Below, piece by piece: positions 1-9,328 of a stretch of DNA of 64,000 nucleotides (position 1 is the first letter of the stretch; every line of letters starts with the position of its first letter). The notes under the pieces were generated by a model that was not told where the DNA came from, searched no databases, and saw only the letters and a program-made list of their open reading frames with translations. The stretch is from positions 248,001-312,000 of the forward strand of contig CP099650.1 in the NCBI GenBank assembly GCA_024123915.1, given 5' to 3'. Made by a program: the position numbers and the translations under genes. Source of the stretch: Oxalobacteraceae bacterium OTU3CAMAD1. GTDB lineage: Bacteria; Pseudomonadota; Gammaproteobacteria; Burkholderiales; Burkholderiaceae_D.

Positions 1-558
1 CTCGACGATCCGCGCTACGCGCCCATCCTCGCCGCCTTCGACGAGTTGAAGGTGCCGCTGTATGTTCATCCCGGCCTGCCGTTGCCGGCGGTGCAGGCGC
101 CCTACTACGGCGGGTTCGAGCGCGAACTTGGCGCGCGGCTGGCGATGTTCGCCTGGGGCTGGCATAACGAAGCCGGCATCCAGGTCGTGCGCATGCTGCT
201 CGCCGGCATATTCGATCGCTACCCCGGCCTACAAGTCATCAGTGGCCACTGGGGCGAGATGGTGCCGTTCTTCCTGCAACGACTGGAAGATTCGATTCCA
301 CAAGAGGCCTCCGGCCTGCGCCGCCCCATCGTCCAGACCTACCGCGAGCATGTTTACGTGTCGCCCAGCGGTATGCTGACGATGCCGCACTTCCAGTTCA
401 TCCGTGCGGTGCTGGGCGCGGAGCGCATCCTGTACTCGATCGATTATCCATATCAGAGCCTGGACGGCGCGCGGGCGTTCATCGAACGCCTGCCGGTCAG
501 CGACACGGACAAGGCGTTGATCGCCCACGGCAACGCCGAGCGGCTGCTGGGGCTGTAA
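1..558 (+). CDS. Amidohydrolase family 2 protein, 3' part
   Basis: The reading frame is open from the first base of the window, so only the C-terminal ~185 residues are seen and the start lies upstream. The segment has TIM-barrel metal-dependent hydrolase features of the Amidohydrolase_2 family: a YVHPGLP strand, SGHWGEMVPF and a late SIDYPY motif carrying the usual conserved Asp, then a typical NAERLLGL end. Family members hydrolyse or decarboxylate small aromatic or lactone substrates (gamma-resorcylate decarboxylase and ACMSD relatives). The substrate cannot be told from this part. The C-terminus looks natural and is not disrupted by the insertion sequence that starts about 15 bp downstream. 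Confidence 0.8.
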   Translation, partial: LDDPRYAPILAAFDELKVPLYVHPGLPLPAVQAPYYGGFERELGARLAMFAWGWHNEAGIQVVRMLLAGIFDRYPGLQVISGHWGEMVPFFLQRLEDSIPQEASGLRRPIVQTYREHVYVSPSGMLTMPHFQFIRAVLGAERILYSIDYPYQSLDGARAFIERLPVSDTDKALIAHGNAERLLGL

Positions 559-592
559 GCAGCACGGCGGGCAAGTCTGAGCAGTGCGGGGG

Positions 593-1603
593 TCAGATAC
601 CGTCTTGAATAGCAAGCCCTTTCAGCAAATAATTTGCGTCAAAGGGCTTGCCGTTGTGAATCACCCCGTAGATCAGGTGGGCGAGTTTATGCATCACGGC
701 GCCGACTACGGCCTTCTTTGCCATGCCAGTGGTGGCCAATCGCTCTGCGAAACGACGTAGTATGGGGTTATGCCGGCTCCCCACTAAGCTTGGCATGTAG
801 AGTGCGGCACGCATCGACGTGCTGCCAGTTCGACTGATCACGGTTCGTCCTTTGAGCGAACTCCCGGAACTGCGCTGTTTGGGTGTTACTCCGAGAAAGG
901 CTGCAAATGCCTTAGCGCTGTCAAATCGTCGAATGTTGCCGAGGTGGCCCAGGATTTTGGCCACCGTCGTCATCCCCAAGCCAGGAATGCTGACCAGTAA
1001 ATCGGCGTCACGTTTGAGATCAGGATGACGGTCAATGTGGTCGTCGATATCATCTTCGAGCTTTTCAATCTCAGCGCTCAGCCAGGCGATGTGCTGCTTG
1101 ACGTGTTCTGCTACATCATCGAGCCCACTGATGCTTAACGCCTCCATCCGATTTTCTTCTTGCTGGCGAATATCTTTTAATGCCTGTACGCGCAACGACC
1201 ACGCCCGCAGCTGGCGCTGCTCGAGAGGCGGTGGATGCCAGGCCGGCGGTGCCATCGCACGGCAGTAGCGCGCAATCAAGCCTGCATCGATTTCATCGTT
1301 CTTATTGCGTATATTTTCGCTGTGGCCAAAGCCTTTGATGCAGGCAGGATTGACCACGCTCACCAGCATGCCGACTTGATGCAAAGCTAGCGCTACCGGT
1401 TCAGAATAGACCCCAGTCGCTTCCATGCACACATGCATCGCCGACAGCGGCACTTTGGATTTACCAAGCCAGTCCACCAACGCCTGATGGCCCTTGGCAC
1501 AATTTTCAACTACCTTGGCCTTAATCTTCCCGTCCACCAACAAGGCCACATCGAGCTTCTTCTTACTGACATCAATACCTACCGCAGCGCTTATCGTATC
1601 CAT
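593..1603 (-). CDS. IS110 family transposase (DEDD recombinase)
   Basis: A 336-residue protein with the two-domain layout of IS110 transposases. The N-terminal RuvC-like DEDD domain has GIDVSKKKLDVAL (Asp11), VCMEATGVYSEP and NKNDEIDAGLIARYC, which supply the acidic residues. A coiled-coil linker lies at about residues 145-190. The C-terminal Transposase_20 domain has the helix-hairpin-helix-like VSIPGLGMTTVAKILG and the serine-rich FLGVTPKQRSSGSSLKG, where the catalytic serine of this family lies. The length is normal and the frame is intact, so the enzyme is probably functional. IS110 recombinases are known to be guided by a bridge RNA from the element's own non-coding end. The AT-richer leader at 1604-1733 is where it would be sought. 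Confidence 0.95.
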   Translation of the reverse strand: MDTISAAVGIDVSKKKLDVALLVDGKIKAKVVENCAKGHQALVDWLGKSKVPLSAMHVCMEATGVYSEPVALALHQVGMLVSVVNPACIKGFGHSENIRNKNDEIDAGLIARYCRAMAPPAWHPPPLEQRQLRAWSLRVQALKDIRQQEENRMEALSISGLDDVAEHVKQHIAWLSAEIEKLEDDIDDHIDRHPDLKRDADLLVSIPGLGMTTVAKILGHLGNIRRFDSAKAFAAFLGVTPKQRSSGSSLKGRTVISRTGSTSMRAALYMPSLVGSRHNPILRRFAERLATTGMAKKAVVGAVMHKLAHLIYGVIHNGKPFDANYLLKGLAIQDGI

Positions 1604-1733
1604 TTTTGACCTTCCTCGTATGCGGGCTTACGCGCTAACGCGATGGCCCCAGATACCGTTCGGACTTATAAAATGAAACAGGCGAAGGCACCTATCTGAC
1701 CCACGTGCTCGTCGGCACTAAGTCTGAACGGTG
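1604..1733 (-). ncRNA. Candidate IS110 bridge-RNA leader
   Basis: This is the non-coding leader directly upstream of the transposase on its own strand. It holds an inverted repeat, accgttcggactta at 1655-1668 against taagtctgaacggt at 1719-1732 (13 of 14 pairs), enclosing about 50 nt. IS110-group elements encode a structured bridge RNA in the end upstream of the transposase (established for IS621). Assigning one here rests only on position and this stem, and no guide loops were identified. Confidence 0.3.
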
Positions 1734-1797
1734 TCACTCCGCCTGACCGCATCAACATCTGTATTATCCGGTGCCGAGGCGGTAATCTCAATATACG

Positions 1798-1885
1798 AAG
1801 TCTGACATTCGGACATGAACCCATGCGTAGGTAGGGAGCTTCCTTTCTACGGCTTAGCCCGTGTCCGAATGTCAGACTTGACCCC
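1798..1885. repeat. Dispersed palindrome family P1, copy A
   Basis: A perfect 18-bp inverted repeat (aagtctgacattcggaca at 1798-1815 and its complement at 1862-1879) around a 46-bp loop, followed by tgacccc. The same arm sequence recurs at 18668-18760 and 27714-27788. It lies just beyond the gltD terminator, between it and the insertion sequence. Confidence 0.85.
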
Positions 1886-1898
1886 GAGGTTTGGGAAT

Positions 1899-1941
1899 AA
1901 AAAAACCGGGCAGCGAACGGGGATCACCCACTCGCTCCCGG
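1899..1941 (-). terminator. Rho-independent terminator after gltD
   Basis: Read on the minus strand, ccgggagcga pairs with tcgctgcccgg (one bulged base) and is followed directly by seven T residues (plus-strand A run at 1899-1905). It lies about 27 bp after the gltD stop codon and closes the gltBD operon. Confidence 0.8.
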
Positions 1942-1968
1942 CTGGGAAGCAAACCGTTCCGCTGCTAA

Positions 1969-3432
1969 TTAACGTGGCAGGTCGGAATAGCCCATCAGGA
2001 ACTCGTCGACCGCGCGCGCGCACTGGCGGCCTTCGCGGATCGCCCACACCACCAGCGACTGGCCACGGCGCACGTCGCCGGCGGCAAACACTTTAGGCGC
2101 GGAAGTCTTGTAGCAACCCTCGCCATCGGTGGTGGCCTTGGCGTTGCCGCGCGCATCCTTGTCGATGCCGAACGCATCCAGCACGTTGGCGACCGGCGAT
2201 ACGAAGCCCATTGCCAGCAGCACCAGGTCGGCCTTCATTTCGAATTCCGAGTTCGGCACTTCAGCCATCTTGCCGTCTTTCCATTCGACGCGGCAGGCGA
2301 TCAGCTTCTCGACCTTGCCGCCCTTGCCTTCCAGACGCTTGGTGGCGACCGCCCAATCGCGCTCGCAACCTTCCTCGTGCGACGACGAGGTGCGCAGCTT
2401 GGTCGGCCAGTACGGCCACACCAGCGGCTTGTTCTCTTGCTCCGGTGGCATAGGCATCAGTTCGAACTGGGTGACCGAGGCGGCGCCGTGGCGGTTGGAA
2501 GTGCCGACGCAGTCGGAACCGGTGTCGCCGCCGCCGATGACGACCACGTGCTTGCCGGTGGCCTTCAGTTGGTCCTTGACCTTGTCGCCGGCGTTGACCT
2601 TGTTTTGCAGCGGCAGGAAGTCCATCGCGAAATGCACGCCCTTCAGTTCACGACCCGGCACCGGCAGGTCGCGCGGCTGCTCGGCGCCGCCGGCCAGGAT
2701 GACCGCGTCGTATTCCTTTTCCAGGTCTTCCGGGAAAATGGTTTCCTTGGCCCAGTTGTTGACGTTGGCCGGGAAGTCCTTGCCCACCAACACGCTGGTG
2801 CGGAACACGACGCCTTCGGCTTCCATCTGCTTGATACGGCGGTCGATGTGCGACTTTTCCATCTTGAAGTCTGGAATGCCGTAACGCAGCAGGCCGCCGA
2901 CGCGGTCGCTCTTCTCGAACACGGTCACGGCGTGGCCGGCGCGCGCCAGCTGCTGCGCCGCCGCCAGGCCGGCCGGGCCGGAGCCGACCACGGCCACTTT
3001 CTTGCCGGTCTGTTCGGCCGCAGGCTGCGGCACGACCCAGCCGTGCTCCCAGCCTTCGTCGATGATCTTGTGCTCGATCGACTTGATGCCGACCGGATCA
3101 TTGTTGATGCCCAGGGTACAGGCGGACTCGCACGGCGCCGGGCAGATGCGGCCGGTGAATTCCGGGAAGTTGTTAGTCGAGTGCAGGGTGTCCAGCGCTT
3201 CGCGGTAGTTGCCGCGATAAACCAGATCGTTCCAGTCAGGGATGATGTTGTTGACCGGGCAGCCCGTGTTGCAGAACGGGATGCCGCAATCCATGCAGCG
3301 CGCGCCCTGCACCTTGGCCTGCTCGTTGGTCAGGGGGATGACGAACTCGGCGTAGTTCTTCAAACGCGCCGCTGGTGGCAGATAGCCCTCGTCCTGGCGC
3401 TGGAATTCCATGAAACCGGTGATTTTACCCAC
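1969..3432 (-). CDS. gltD: Glutamate synthase small subunit
   Basis: The 487-residue beta subunit of NADPH-dependent glutamate synthase (GOGAT). It passes electrons from NADPH to the large subunit for conversion of glutamine and 2-oxoglutarate to two glutamates. Near the N-terminus are two cysteine clusters ([13 protein letters not shown] and CPAPCESAC) for 4Fe-4S centres. An FAD-binding Rossmann motif [14 protein letters not shown] follows at about residue 145, and an NADPH-binding [13 protein letters not shown] at about residue 295. A final FAD motif, [15 protein letters not shown], precedes the C-terminus. Length is normal for the family. It starts 46 bp downstream of the gltB stop and is surely co-transcribed with it. 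A strong terminator follows. Confidence 0.97.
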   Translation of the reverse strand: MGKITGFMEFQRQDEGYLPPAARLKNYAEFVIPLTNEQAKVQGARCMDCGIPFCNTGCPVNNIIPDWNDLVYRGNYREALDTLHSTNNFPEFTGRICPAPCESACTLGINNDPVGIKSIEHKIIDEGWEHGWVVPQPAAEQTGKKVAVVGSGPAGLAAAQQLARAGHAVTVFEKSDRVGGLLRYGIPDFKMEKSHIDRRIKQMEAEGVVFRTSVLVGKDFPANVNNWAKETIFPEDLEKEYDAVILAGGAEQPRDLPVPGRELKGVHFAMDFLPLQNKVNAGDKVKDQLKATGKHVVVIGGGDTGSDCVGTSNRHGAASVTQFELMPMPPEQENKPLVWPYWPTKLRTSSSHEEGCERDWAVATKRLEGKGGKVEKLIACRVEWKDGKMAEVPNSEFEMKADLVLLAMGFVSPVANVLDAFGIDKDARGNAKATTDGEGCYKTSAPKVFAAGDVRRGQSLVVWAIREGRQCARAVDEFLMGYSDLPR

Positions 3433-3478
3433 GATAAATCCTTAAATATATTCAGTCAACGACGTCGGTCGGAGGCGC

Positions 3479-6400
3479 TCAGGCGGCGATAGGCTGTACG
3501 GCGGCGGCTTCGTTCGCCACGTCCTCGGCCATTTCGGCCAGGGCGCGTTTGTATTCGCTTGGGAATACCTTGACGAACTTGCTGCGGCCATCGGCCCAGT
3601 TGTCCAGCAACAGACGGGCGCGCGTACTGCCGGTGTGCTTGAAGTGGCGCTCGATCAAGCGCTTCAGGATCACCTCGTCCGCTTCCGCGCCGTTGTCCTT
3701 GTGCTGGATGTGCCATGTGGCCTTGTCCGCTTCCTGCTGCTTGGCGGTCAACACCGGCTCCAGCGACACCATCGCGGTGTTGCAGCGCGTTTCGAAATCG
3801 CCGTCCGGGTCGTACACATAGGCGATACCGCCCGACATGCCCGCCGCGAAGTTGCGGCCGGTGCCGCCCAGCACGACAACGGTGCCGCCGGTCATGTATT
3901 CGCAGCCGTGGTCGCCGGTGCCTTCGACGATCGCCGTGGCGCCCGAGTTGCGCACCGCGAAACGCTCGCCGGCCACACCGTTGAAGAACGCTTCGCCGCT
4001 GATCGCGCCGTACAGCACCGTGTTACCGATGATGATGTTGTTGACGGCCCAGCCGCGGAACTCGGTGTTCGGACGCACGATGATGCGGCCGCCCGACAAG
4101 CCCTTGCCGACGTAATCGTTGCCTTCGCCGACCAGGTCAATCGTGATGCCGTGCGCCAGGAAGGCGCAGGCCGACTGGCCGGCCGTGCCCTGCAGCTGGA
4201 TGTGGATGGTGTCGTCCGGCAGGCCGGCGTGGCCATAGCGCTTGGCCACTTCGCCCGACAGCATGGTGCCGACGGTGCGGTTGACGTTGCGCACCGGCGA
4301 GATGAACGAGACGCGCTCGCCCTTCTCCAGCGCGGCCTTGGCTTGCGCGATCAGCTTGTGGTCGAGCGCCTTGTCGAGGCCGTGGTCCTGGTCCATCGTG
4401 TGATAGATCGAGTGGCCATCCTGCACTTCCGGCTGGTAGAAGATGGCGCTGAAGTCCAGGCCCTTGGCCTTCCAGTGCGTGATCGCCTTCGACTTGTCCA
4501 GCAGGTCGACGCGGCCGATCAACTCGTCATAGGTGCGGATGCCCAGTTGCGCCATCAGCTGACGGGCTTCCTCGGCGACGAAGAAGAAGTAGTTCACGAC
4601 ATACTCAGGCTTGCCGGAGAACTTGGCGCGCAGCACAGGATCCTGGGTGGCGACGCCGACCGGGCAAGTGTTCAGATGGCATTTGCGCATCATGATGCAA
4701 CCTTCGACCACCAGCGGCGCGGTGGCGAAGCCGATCTCGTCGGCGCCCAGCATGGCGGCGATGACAACGTCGCGGCCGGTGCGCATCTGGCCATCCGCTT
4801 GCACGCGAATACGGCTGCGCAGGCCGTTCAGCACCAGGGTTTGCTGGGTTTCAGCCAGGCCCAGCTCCCAAGGGGTGCCGGCGTGCTTGACCGACGACAG
4901 CGGCGAGGCGCCCGTGCCGCCGTCATGGCCGGCGACCACGACGTGGTCGGCCTTGGCCTTGGTGACGCCGGCGGCGACGGTGCCGATGCCCACTTCCGAC
5001 ACCAGCTTGACCGAGATCGAGGCGCGCGGGTTGGCGTTCTTCAGATCGTGGATCAGCTGCGCCAGGTCTTCGATCGAATAAATGTCATGGTGCGGCGGCG
5101 GCGAGATCAGACCCACGCCAGGCACCGAGAAGCGCAAGGTCGCGATGTATTCCGACACTTTATGGCCGGGCAGCTGGCCGCCTTCGCCAGGCTTGGCGCC
5201 CTGGGCCATCTTGATCTGGATCTGGTCGGCCGAGTTCAGGTAGGCGGCGGTGACGCCGAAACGGCCCGAAGCCACCTGCTTGATGCGCGAGCGCAGCGAA
5301 TCGCCTTCCTGCAACGGAATGTCGACCACCATCTGCTCTTTGCCCATGACCGAAGCCATGGTCTCGCCCTGCTTGATCTTGATACCTTTCAGTTCCATCG
5401 TGTAGCGCGATGGGTCCTCGCCGCCTTCGCCGGTGTTGGACTTGCCGCCGATGCGGTTCATCGCCACGGCCAGGGTCGCGTGCGCCTCGGTCGAGATCGA
5501 ACCCATCGACATCGCACCGGTGGCGAAACGCTTGACGATTTCCTTGGCAGGCTCGACTTCCTCCAGCGGAATCGCCTTGGTCGGGTCCAGCTTGAACTCG
5601 AACAGGCCACGCAGGGTCAGGTGACGCTTGCTCTGGTCGTTGATGATCTGCGCGTACTCTTTATAGCTGGAGAAGTTGTTGCTGCGGGTCGAGTGCTGCA
5701 ACTTGGCGATCGCGTCCGGGGTCCACAGGTGGTCCTCGCCGCGCACGCGGAAGGCGTACTCGCCGCCGGCGTCCAGGTTGTTGGCAAGCACCGGATCGTC
5801 GCCGAAGGCCAGGTTATGCAGACGCAGCGCTTCCTCGGCCACTTCGAACACGCCGATACCCTCGACGTTCGAGGCGGTGCCCTTGAAGTACTTGTCGACC
5901 AGCGACTTGTTCAGGCCGACGGCTTCGAAGATCTGCGCGCCGCAGTACGACATATAAGTGGAGATGCCCATCTTCGACATCACCTTCATCAGGCCCTTGC
6001 CGATGGCCTTGGTGTAGTTGTAGACGGCCTTGTCGCCGGACATGTCGCCCGGCATGCCGTGCGCCAGCTCGACCAGCGTTTCCATCGCCAGGTACGGGTG
6101 GATCGCTTCCGCGCCGTAGCCTGCCAGCAGCGCGAAGTGGTGCGTTTCGCGGGCCGAGCCGGTTTCGACGACCAGACCGGTCGAGGCGCGCAGGCCTTTG
6201 CTGACCAAGTGCTGATGCACGGTCGATGTGGCCAGAAGCGCGGGGATGGCGACACGATCGGCGCCGATCGAGCGGTCCGAGACGATCAGGATGTTGTGAC
6301 CGGATTTGACGGCGTCGACCGCCTCGGCGCACAGCGAGGCCAGGCAGGCTTCAACGCCTTCCTTGCCCCAGGCCAGCGGGTAGCAGATGCTCAGCTCGTA

Positions 6401-8203
6401 CGACTTGAACTTGCCGCCGGTGTGCAGGCTGATGCCGCGCAGACGGGCCATGTCGTCGAAGCCCAGAATAGGCTGCGACACTTCCAGGCGCATCGGCGGG
6501 TTGACGTTGTTGGTGTCCAGCAGGTTAGGCTTGGGGCCGATGAACGACACCAGCGACATCACCATCGCTTCGCGGATCGGGTCGATCGGCGGGTTGGTCA
6601 CCTGGGCGAACAGCTGCTTGAAGTAGTTGTACAGCGGCTTGAGCTTGTTGGACATGACGGCCAGCGGCGAGTCATTGCCCATCGAGCCGGTCGCCTCTTC
6701 GCCGGCGGCGGCCATCGGCGCCATCAGGAACTTCAGGTCTTCCTGGGTGTAGCCGAACGCCTGCTGGCGGTCCAGCACGGACGCGACGGCTTTTTCGCCC
6801 GGCGCGGCGCTGTACTTGACGCGGTTGTGCGCCAACTGGCTTTCGCTCAGCTTGATTTCGTTGAGCTTGATGCGCACGGCGTTGATCCACGCCTTGTACG
6901 GCTTGGCGTTGGCGTAGGTGTCTTTGAGCTCTTTATCGTCGATGATGCGGCCCGCTTCCAGGTCGATCAGGAACATCTTGCCCGGCTGCAAACGCCATTT
7001 CTGGATGATTTTCGACTCGGGAATCGGCAACACGCCCGATTCCGACGCCATCACCACCAAGTCGTCGTCGGTGACGATGTAACGCGCCGGACGCAAACCG
7101 TTGCGGTCCAGGGTGCCGCCGATGTAGCGGCCGTCGGTGAAGGCCATGGCGGCCGGGCCGTCCCATGGTTCCATCATCGCGGCATGATATTCGTAGAACG
7201 CACGGCGATTGTCGTCCATCGTGCCGTGATTTTCCCAGGCTTCCGGGATCATCATCATCATCGCCTGGGCGATCGGATAGCCCGCCATCAGCAGCAGTTC
7301 GAGCGCGTTGTCGAAGCAGGCGGTGTCCGACTGGCCTTCATAGATCAGCGGGAACAGCTTCTGCAGGTCTTCGCCCAGCACGGCGGACTTCATCACGCCT
7401 TCGCGCGCGCGCATCCAGTTGAAGTTGCCTTTGACGGTGTTGATCTCGCCGTTGTGGGCGATCAGGCGGTACGGGTGGGCCAGCGGCCACTCCGGGAAGG
7501 TGTTGGTCGAGAAACGCTGGTGCACCAGCGCCAGCGCCGACACGCAGCGCGCGTCCTGCAGGTCCTTGTAGTACACGCCGACCTGGTCGGCCAGCAGCAG
7601 GCCTTTGTAGACGATGGTGCGGGCGGACATCGAAGCGACGAAGAATTCCTTACCGTGCAGCAGCTTGAGCGCCTGGATGGCGTGGCCGGACGATTTGCGG
7701 ATCACATACAGTTTGCGTTCCAGCGCGTCGGTCACCATGATGTCGGCGCCACGGCCAATAAAGATCTGGCGGATCACCGGCTCTTTGGCGCGCACGGTCG
7801 GCGACATCGGCATGTCGCAGTCGACCGGCACGTTGCGCCAGCCCAGCACGACCTGGCCTTCGGCGCGCACCGAGCGCTCGATTTCCTGTTCACAGGCGAT
7901 GCGGGAAGCGTTTTCCTTCGGCAGGAACACCATGCCGACGCCATATTCGCCCGGCGGAGGCAGTTCCACGCCCTGCTTGGCCATCTCGTCGCGGTAGTAC
8001 TGGTCCGGGATCTGGATCAGGATACCGGCGCCGTCGCCCATCAGCGCATCGGCGCCCACGGCGCCCCGGTGATCGAGGTTCTTCAGGATCAGCAGACCCT
8101 GTTCGACGATGGAGTGGCTTTTATTTCCCTTGATGTGGGCGACGAATCCGACGCCGCAGGCATCGTGTTCATTGGAAGGATCGTACAGACCTTGGGCTTT
8201 CAT
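3479..8203 (-). CDS. gltB: Glutamate synthase large subunit
   Basis: The 1574-residue alpha subunit of glutamate synthase. The start is followed by a 15-residue propeptide ending at HDA, then Cys16 of CGVGF, which becomes the N-terminal nucleophile of the class II glutaminase domain (about 16-430). A central domain follows, then the FMN-binding synthase barrel (about 830-1200) with [19 protein letters not shown] and [10 protein letters not shown]. Cysteines of [15 protein letters not shown] hold the 3Fe-4S cluster. The C-terminal GXGXG beta-helix (about 1270-1520) ends the protein. Ammonia is channelled from the glutaminase to the synthase site. The ribosome site ggag lies 7 bases before the ATG. 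It is the first gene of gltBD. Confidence 0.97.
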   Translation of the reverse strand: MKAQGLYDPSNEHDACGVGFVAHIKGNKSHSIVEQGLLILKNLDHRGAVGADALMGDGAGILIQIPDQYYRDEMAKQGVELPPPGEYGVGMVFLPKENASRIACEQEIERSVRAEGQVVLGWRNVPVDCDMPMSPTVRAKEPVIRQIFIGRGADIMVTDALERKLYVIRKSSGHAIQALKLLHGKEFFVASMSARTIVYKGLLLADQVGVYYKDLQDARCVSALALVHQRFSTNTFPEWPLAHPYRLIAHNGEINTVKGNFNWMRAREGVMKSAVLGEDLQKLFPLIYEGQSDTACFDNALELLLMAGYPIAQAMMMMIPEAWENHGTMDDNRRAFYEYHAAMMEPWDGPAAMAFTDGRYIGGTLDRNGLRPARYIVTDDDLVVMASESGVLPIPESKIIQKWRLQPGKMFLIDLEAGRIIDDKELKDTYANAKPYKAWINAVRIKLNEIKLSESQLAHNRVKYSAAPGEKAVASVLDRQQAFGYTQEDLKFLMAPMAAAGEEATGSMGNDSPLAVMSNKLKPLYNYFKQLFAQVTNPPIDPIREAMVMSLVSFIGPKPNLLDTNNVNPPMRLEVSQPILGFDDMARLRGISLHTGGKFKSYELSICYPLAWGKEGVEACLASLCAEAVDAVKSGHNILIVSDRSIGADRVAIPALLATSTVHQHLVSKGLRASTGLVVETGSARETHHFALLAGYGAEAIHPYLAMETLVELAHGMPGDMSGDKAVYNYTKAIGKGLMKVMSKMGISTYMSYCGAQIFEAVGLNKSLVDKYFKGTASNVEGIGVFEVAEEALRLHNLAFGDDPVLANNLDAGGEYAFRVRGEDHLWTPDAIAKLQHSTRSNNFSSYKEYAQIINDQSKRHLTLRGLFEFKLDPTKAIPLEEVEPAKEIVKRFATGAMSMGSISTEAHATLAVAMNRIGGKSNTGEGGEDPSRYTMELKGIKIKQGETMASVMGKEQMVVDIPLQEGDSLRSRIKQVASGRFGVTAAYLNSADQIQIKMAQGAKPGEGGQLPGHKVSEYIATLRFSVPGVGLISPPPHHDIYSIEDLAQLIHDLKNANPRASISVKLVSEVGIGTVAAGVTKAKADHVVVAGHDGGTGASPLSSVKHAGTPWELGLAETQQTLVLNGLRSRIRVQADGQMRTGRDVVIAAMLGADEIGFATAPLVVEGCIMMRKCHLNTCPVGVATQDPVLRAKFSGKPEYVVNYFFFVAEEARQLMAQLGIRTYDELIGRVDLLDKSKAITHWKAKGLDFSAIFYQPEVQDGHSIYHTMDQDHGLDKALDHKLIAQAKAALEKGERVSFISPVRNVNRTVGTMLSGEVAKRYGHAGLPDDTIHIQLQGTAGQSACAFLAHGITIDLVGEGNDYVGKGLSGGRIIVRPNTEFRGWAVNNIIIGNTVLYGAISGEAFFNGVAGERFAVRNSGATAIVEGTGDHGCEYMTGGTVVVLGGTGRNFAAGMSGGIAYVYDPDGDFETRCNTAMVSLEPVLTAKQQEADKATWHIQHKDNGAEADEVILKRLIERHFKHTGSTRARLLLDNWADGRSKFVKVFPSEYKRALAEMAEDVANEAAAVQPIAA

Positions 8204-8281
8204 GGGGCTTCTCCGCTGGCAATTAGGCTAATGAGAAACTAGAGTAGTGCAATGCAGCGTAAAAGACAACCATAACAAATA

Positions 8282-8340
8282 GGGTCGGAGTCGAATTAAA
8301 TTTTTTGAAGTTGCTAAAAATTTTAATTAGGGACAGAGTG
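8282..8340. repeat. Short repeat family P4 (GGGACAGAGT type), left copy
   Basis: Two related words, gggtcggagtcg at 8282-8293 and gggacagagtg at 8330-8340, enclose an AT-rich imperfect hairpin (about 8294-8328, arms of 12-13 bases). The same word pair, in opposite orientation, lies on the other side of the RAYT gene at 9277-9328. The copy sits in the gltB upstream region. Confidence 0.6.
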
Positions 8341-8348
8341 AAACCGAA

Positions 8349-8386
8349 TAAAGAAAAACCGCAGGAACGTCAGCTTCCTGCGGTTT
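8349..8386 (-). terminator. Rho-independent terminator after the RAYT gene
   Basis: A perfect 12-bp stem (aaaccgcaggaa at 8356-8367 with its complement at 8375-8386) and a 7-base loop. On the minus strand a T-rich run follows (complement of 8351-8358). It lies 12 bp past the stop codon of the minus-strand transposase gene and also insulates gltB. Confidence 0.85.
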
Positions 8387-8398
8387 GGCCGAATTAGC

Positions 8399-9100
8399 TT
8401 AAGCGGATTCAGTCTTGATTTTGAAGGGGCGGCCCCGCTTCGCGGGCAGCACCTGACGCTTGACCTTGTTCTGTAAAGCCGTCTTGAACTGGTCCGATCC
8501 CAGCGGCCAGCCCTTCAGCAGCGCCTTGCTGATTGAGGCGATCTGCTCGTCCGTCAGCGGCGGCTCGCTGATGGCGGTGTATGCCGCCTCGCGCTGGAAT
8601 GGCGTATTGCCGAGCGCCCAGAACTGCGCGTGGTCGACCACCAGGCCGTCCGAGCGGATGCCGGCGTGGTGGCAATAGCTGGACCAGGGATAGTCCTCGG
8701 CGCGGGCGACCATGCCGTTGCGGACCGGGTTGAATTCGATATAGCGGCTGCACAGCATGAAGTATTCATCCGCGTCGATCAACGAGGTTTTGTAGCGTCC
8801 GTTCCACAAAGTTCCACTGCGGCTATATTTCTGGTTGAAGTAGGGCACGTAGTAGCGGCCGATCCATTGCATCATCTGGCCCAGGCCGTTTTCATCGGAT
8901 GGCGTGACCAGCAAATGCAGGTGGTTGGGCATCAGCACGTAGGCATGCACCGCCACCTTGTGGTTTTTGGCGGCGGTGCGCAGCCAGCCGTGGAAAGCCT
9001 GGTAATCCTCGGCATCGTGGAAGATCAGTTGGTCGTTGTTACCGGTCTGGATAACGTGGTGCGGCTGGGCGGGGACGATCAGGCGTGGGAGGCGGGCCAT
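8399..9100 (-). CDS. REP-associated tyrosine transposase (RAYT)
   Basis: A 233-residue Y1-type HUH transposase-like protein of the RAYT family, which is thought to spread REP palindromes by single-strand nicking. Visible motifs are the N-terminal RLIVPAQPHHVIQTGNN, the metal-binding HUH sequence MPNHLHLLV at about residues 57-65, and the region MMQWIGRYYVPYFNQKY with the nicking tyrosine. The usual SGTLWNGRYK and YIEFNPVR blocks follow. The C-terminal tail is basic (KRGRPFKIK). Length is normal and the frame intact. Flanking inverted P4 repeats and a P2 palindrome 31 bp upstream resemble the REPtron arrangement. Which repeat it acts on is not known. Confidence 0.92.
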   Translation of the reverse strand: MARLPRLIVPAQPHHVIQTGNNDQLIFHDAEDYQAFHGWLRTAAKNHKVAVHAYVLMPNHLHLLVTPSDENGLGQMMQWIGRYYVPYFNQKYSRSGTLWNGRYKTSLIDADEYFMLCSRYIEFNPVRNGMVARAEDYPWSSYCHHAGIRSDGLVVDHAQFWALGNTPFQREAAYTAISEPPLTDEQIASISKALLKGWPLGSDQFKTALQNKVKRQVLPAKRGRPFKIKTESA

Positions 9101-9130
9101 AGATAAGCTAAAGGTAAATCCGCCCGAGTG

Positions 9131-9229
9131 ACACGTAGGGCGGATTAGGCGGAACGCCGTAATCGGCCATGCATGCGTCTCGATGGCGCATGCATGGCCG
9201 ATTACGCTGCGCTAATCCGCCCTACGTGT
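9131..9229. repeat. Dispersed palindrome family P2, copy 1
   Basis: A long inverted repeat. Its perfect outer arms are acacgtagggcggattag at 9131-9148 and the complement at 9212-9229, and the pairing continues with interruptions into a gcatgc centre. Related copies lie at 41876-41971, 57145-57254 and 60355-60393. It fills most of the gap between the RAYT gene and the chemotaxis receptor gene. Confidence 0.9.
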
Positions 9230-9276
9230 CTCCTATGTTAATCGGGCGGCAGTGGGCGAAACGCCGATTCTACACT

Positions 9277-9328
9277 ACTCTGTCCCCGATTAATCACGCG
9301 CGCAGCAAAAACGGCGCGACTCTGTCCC
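9277..9328. repeat. Short repeat family P4, right copy (inverted)
   Basis: On the minus strand this reads gggacagagtcg, about 30 bases, then ggggacagagt. It is the same word pair as at 8282-8340 but in opposite orientation, on the far side of the RAYT gene. It overlaps the last codons of the chemotaxis receptor gene. Confidence 0.6.

Larger units (their letters stand above)
573..1733 (-). mobile_element. IS110-type insertion sequence (approximate limits)
   Basis: One transposase gene with a short 3' flank and a longer 5' leader. Two 14-bp near-identical direct repeats (aagtctgagcagtg at 573-586 and aagtctgaacggtg at 1720-1733) bracket it. The motif gggtcagata at 590-599 recurs inverted at 1693-1702. 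IS110 elements lack conventional terminal inverted repeats, so the exact ends cannot be fixed from one copy. The limits given are the outer direct repeats and are an inference. Confidence 0.5.

Noticed and set aside
3635..8242. A 1535-codon open frame on the plus strand opposite gltB
   Set aside because: It is the antisense shadow of a long GC-rich gene. The His/Arg/Val-rich low-complexity composition is unlike a real protein, while gltB on the other strand is unmistakable.
9131..9229. The P2 palindrome read as coding sequence (an RRMHGRLRCANPPYV-like peptide recurring at several copies)
   Set aside because: The same peptide appears wherever the repeat occurs and in frames joined to unrelated sequence, so it reflects the repeat and not a protein family.
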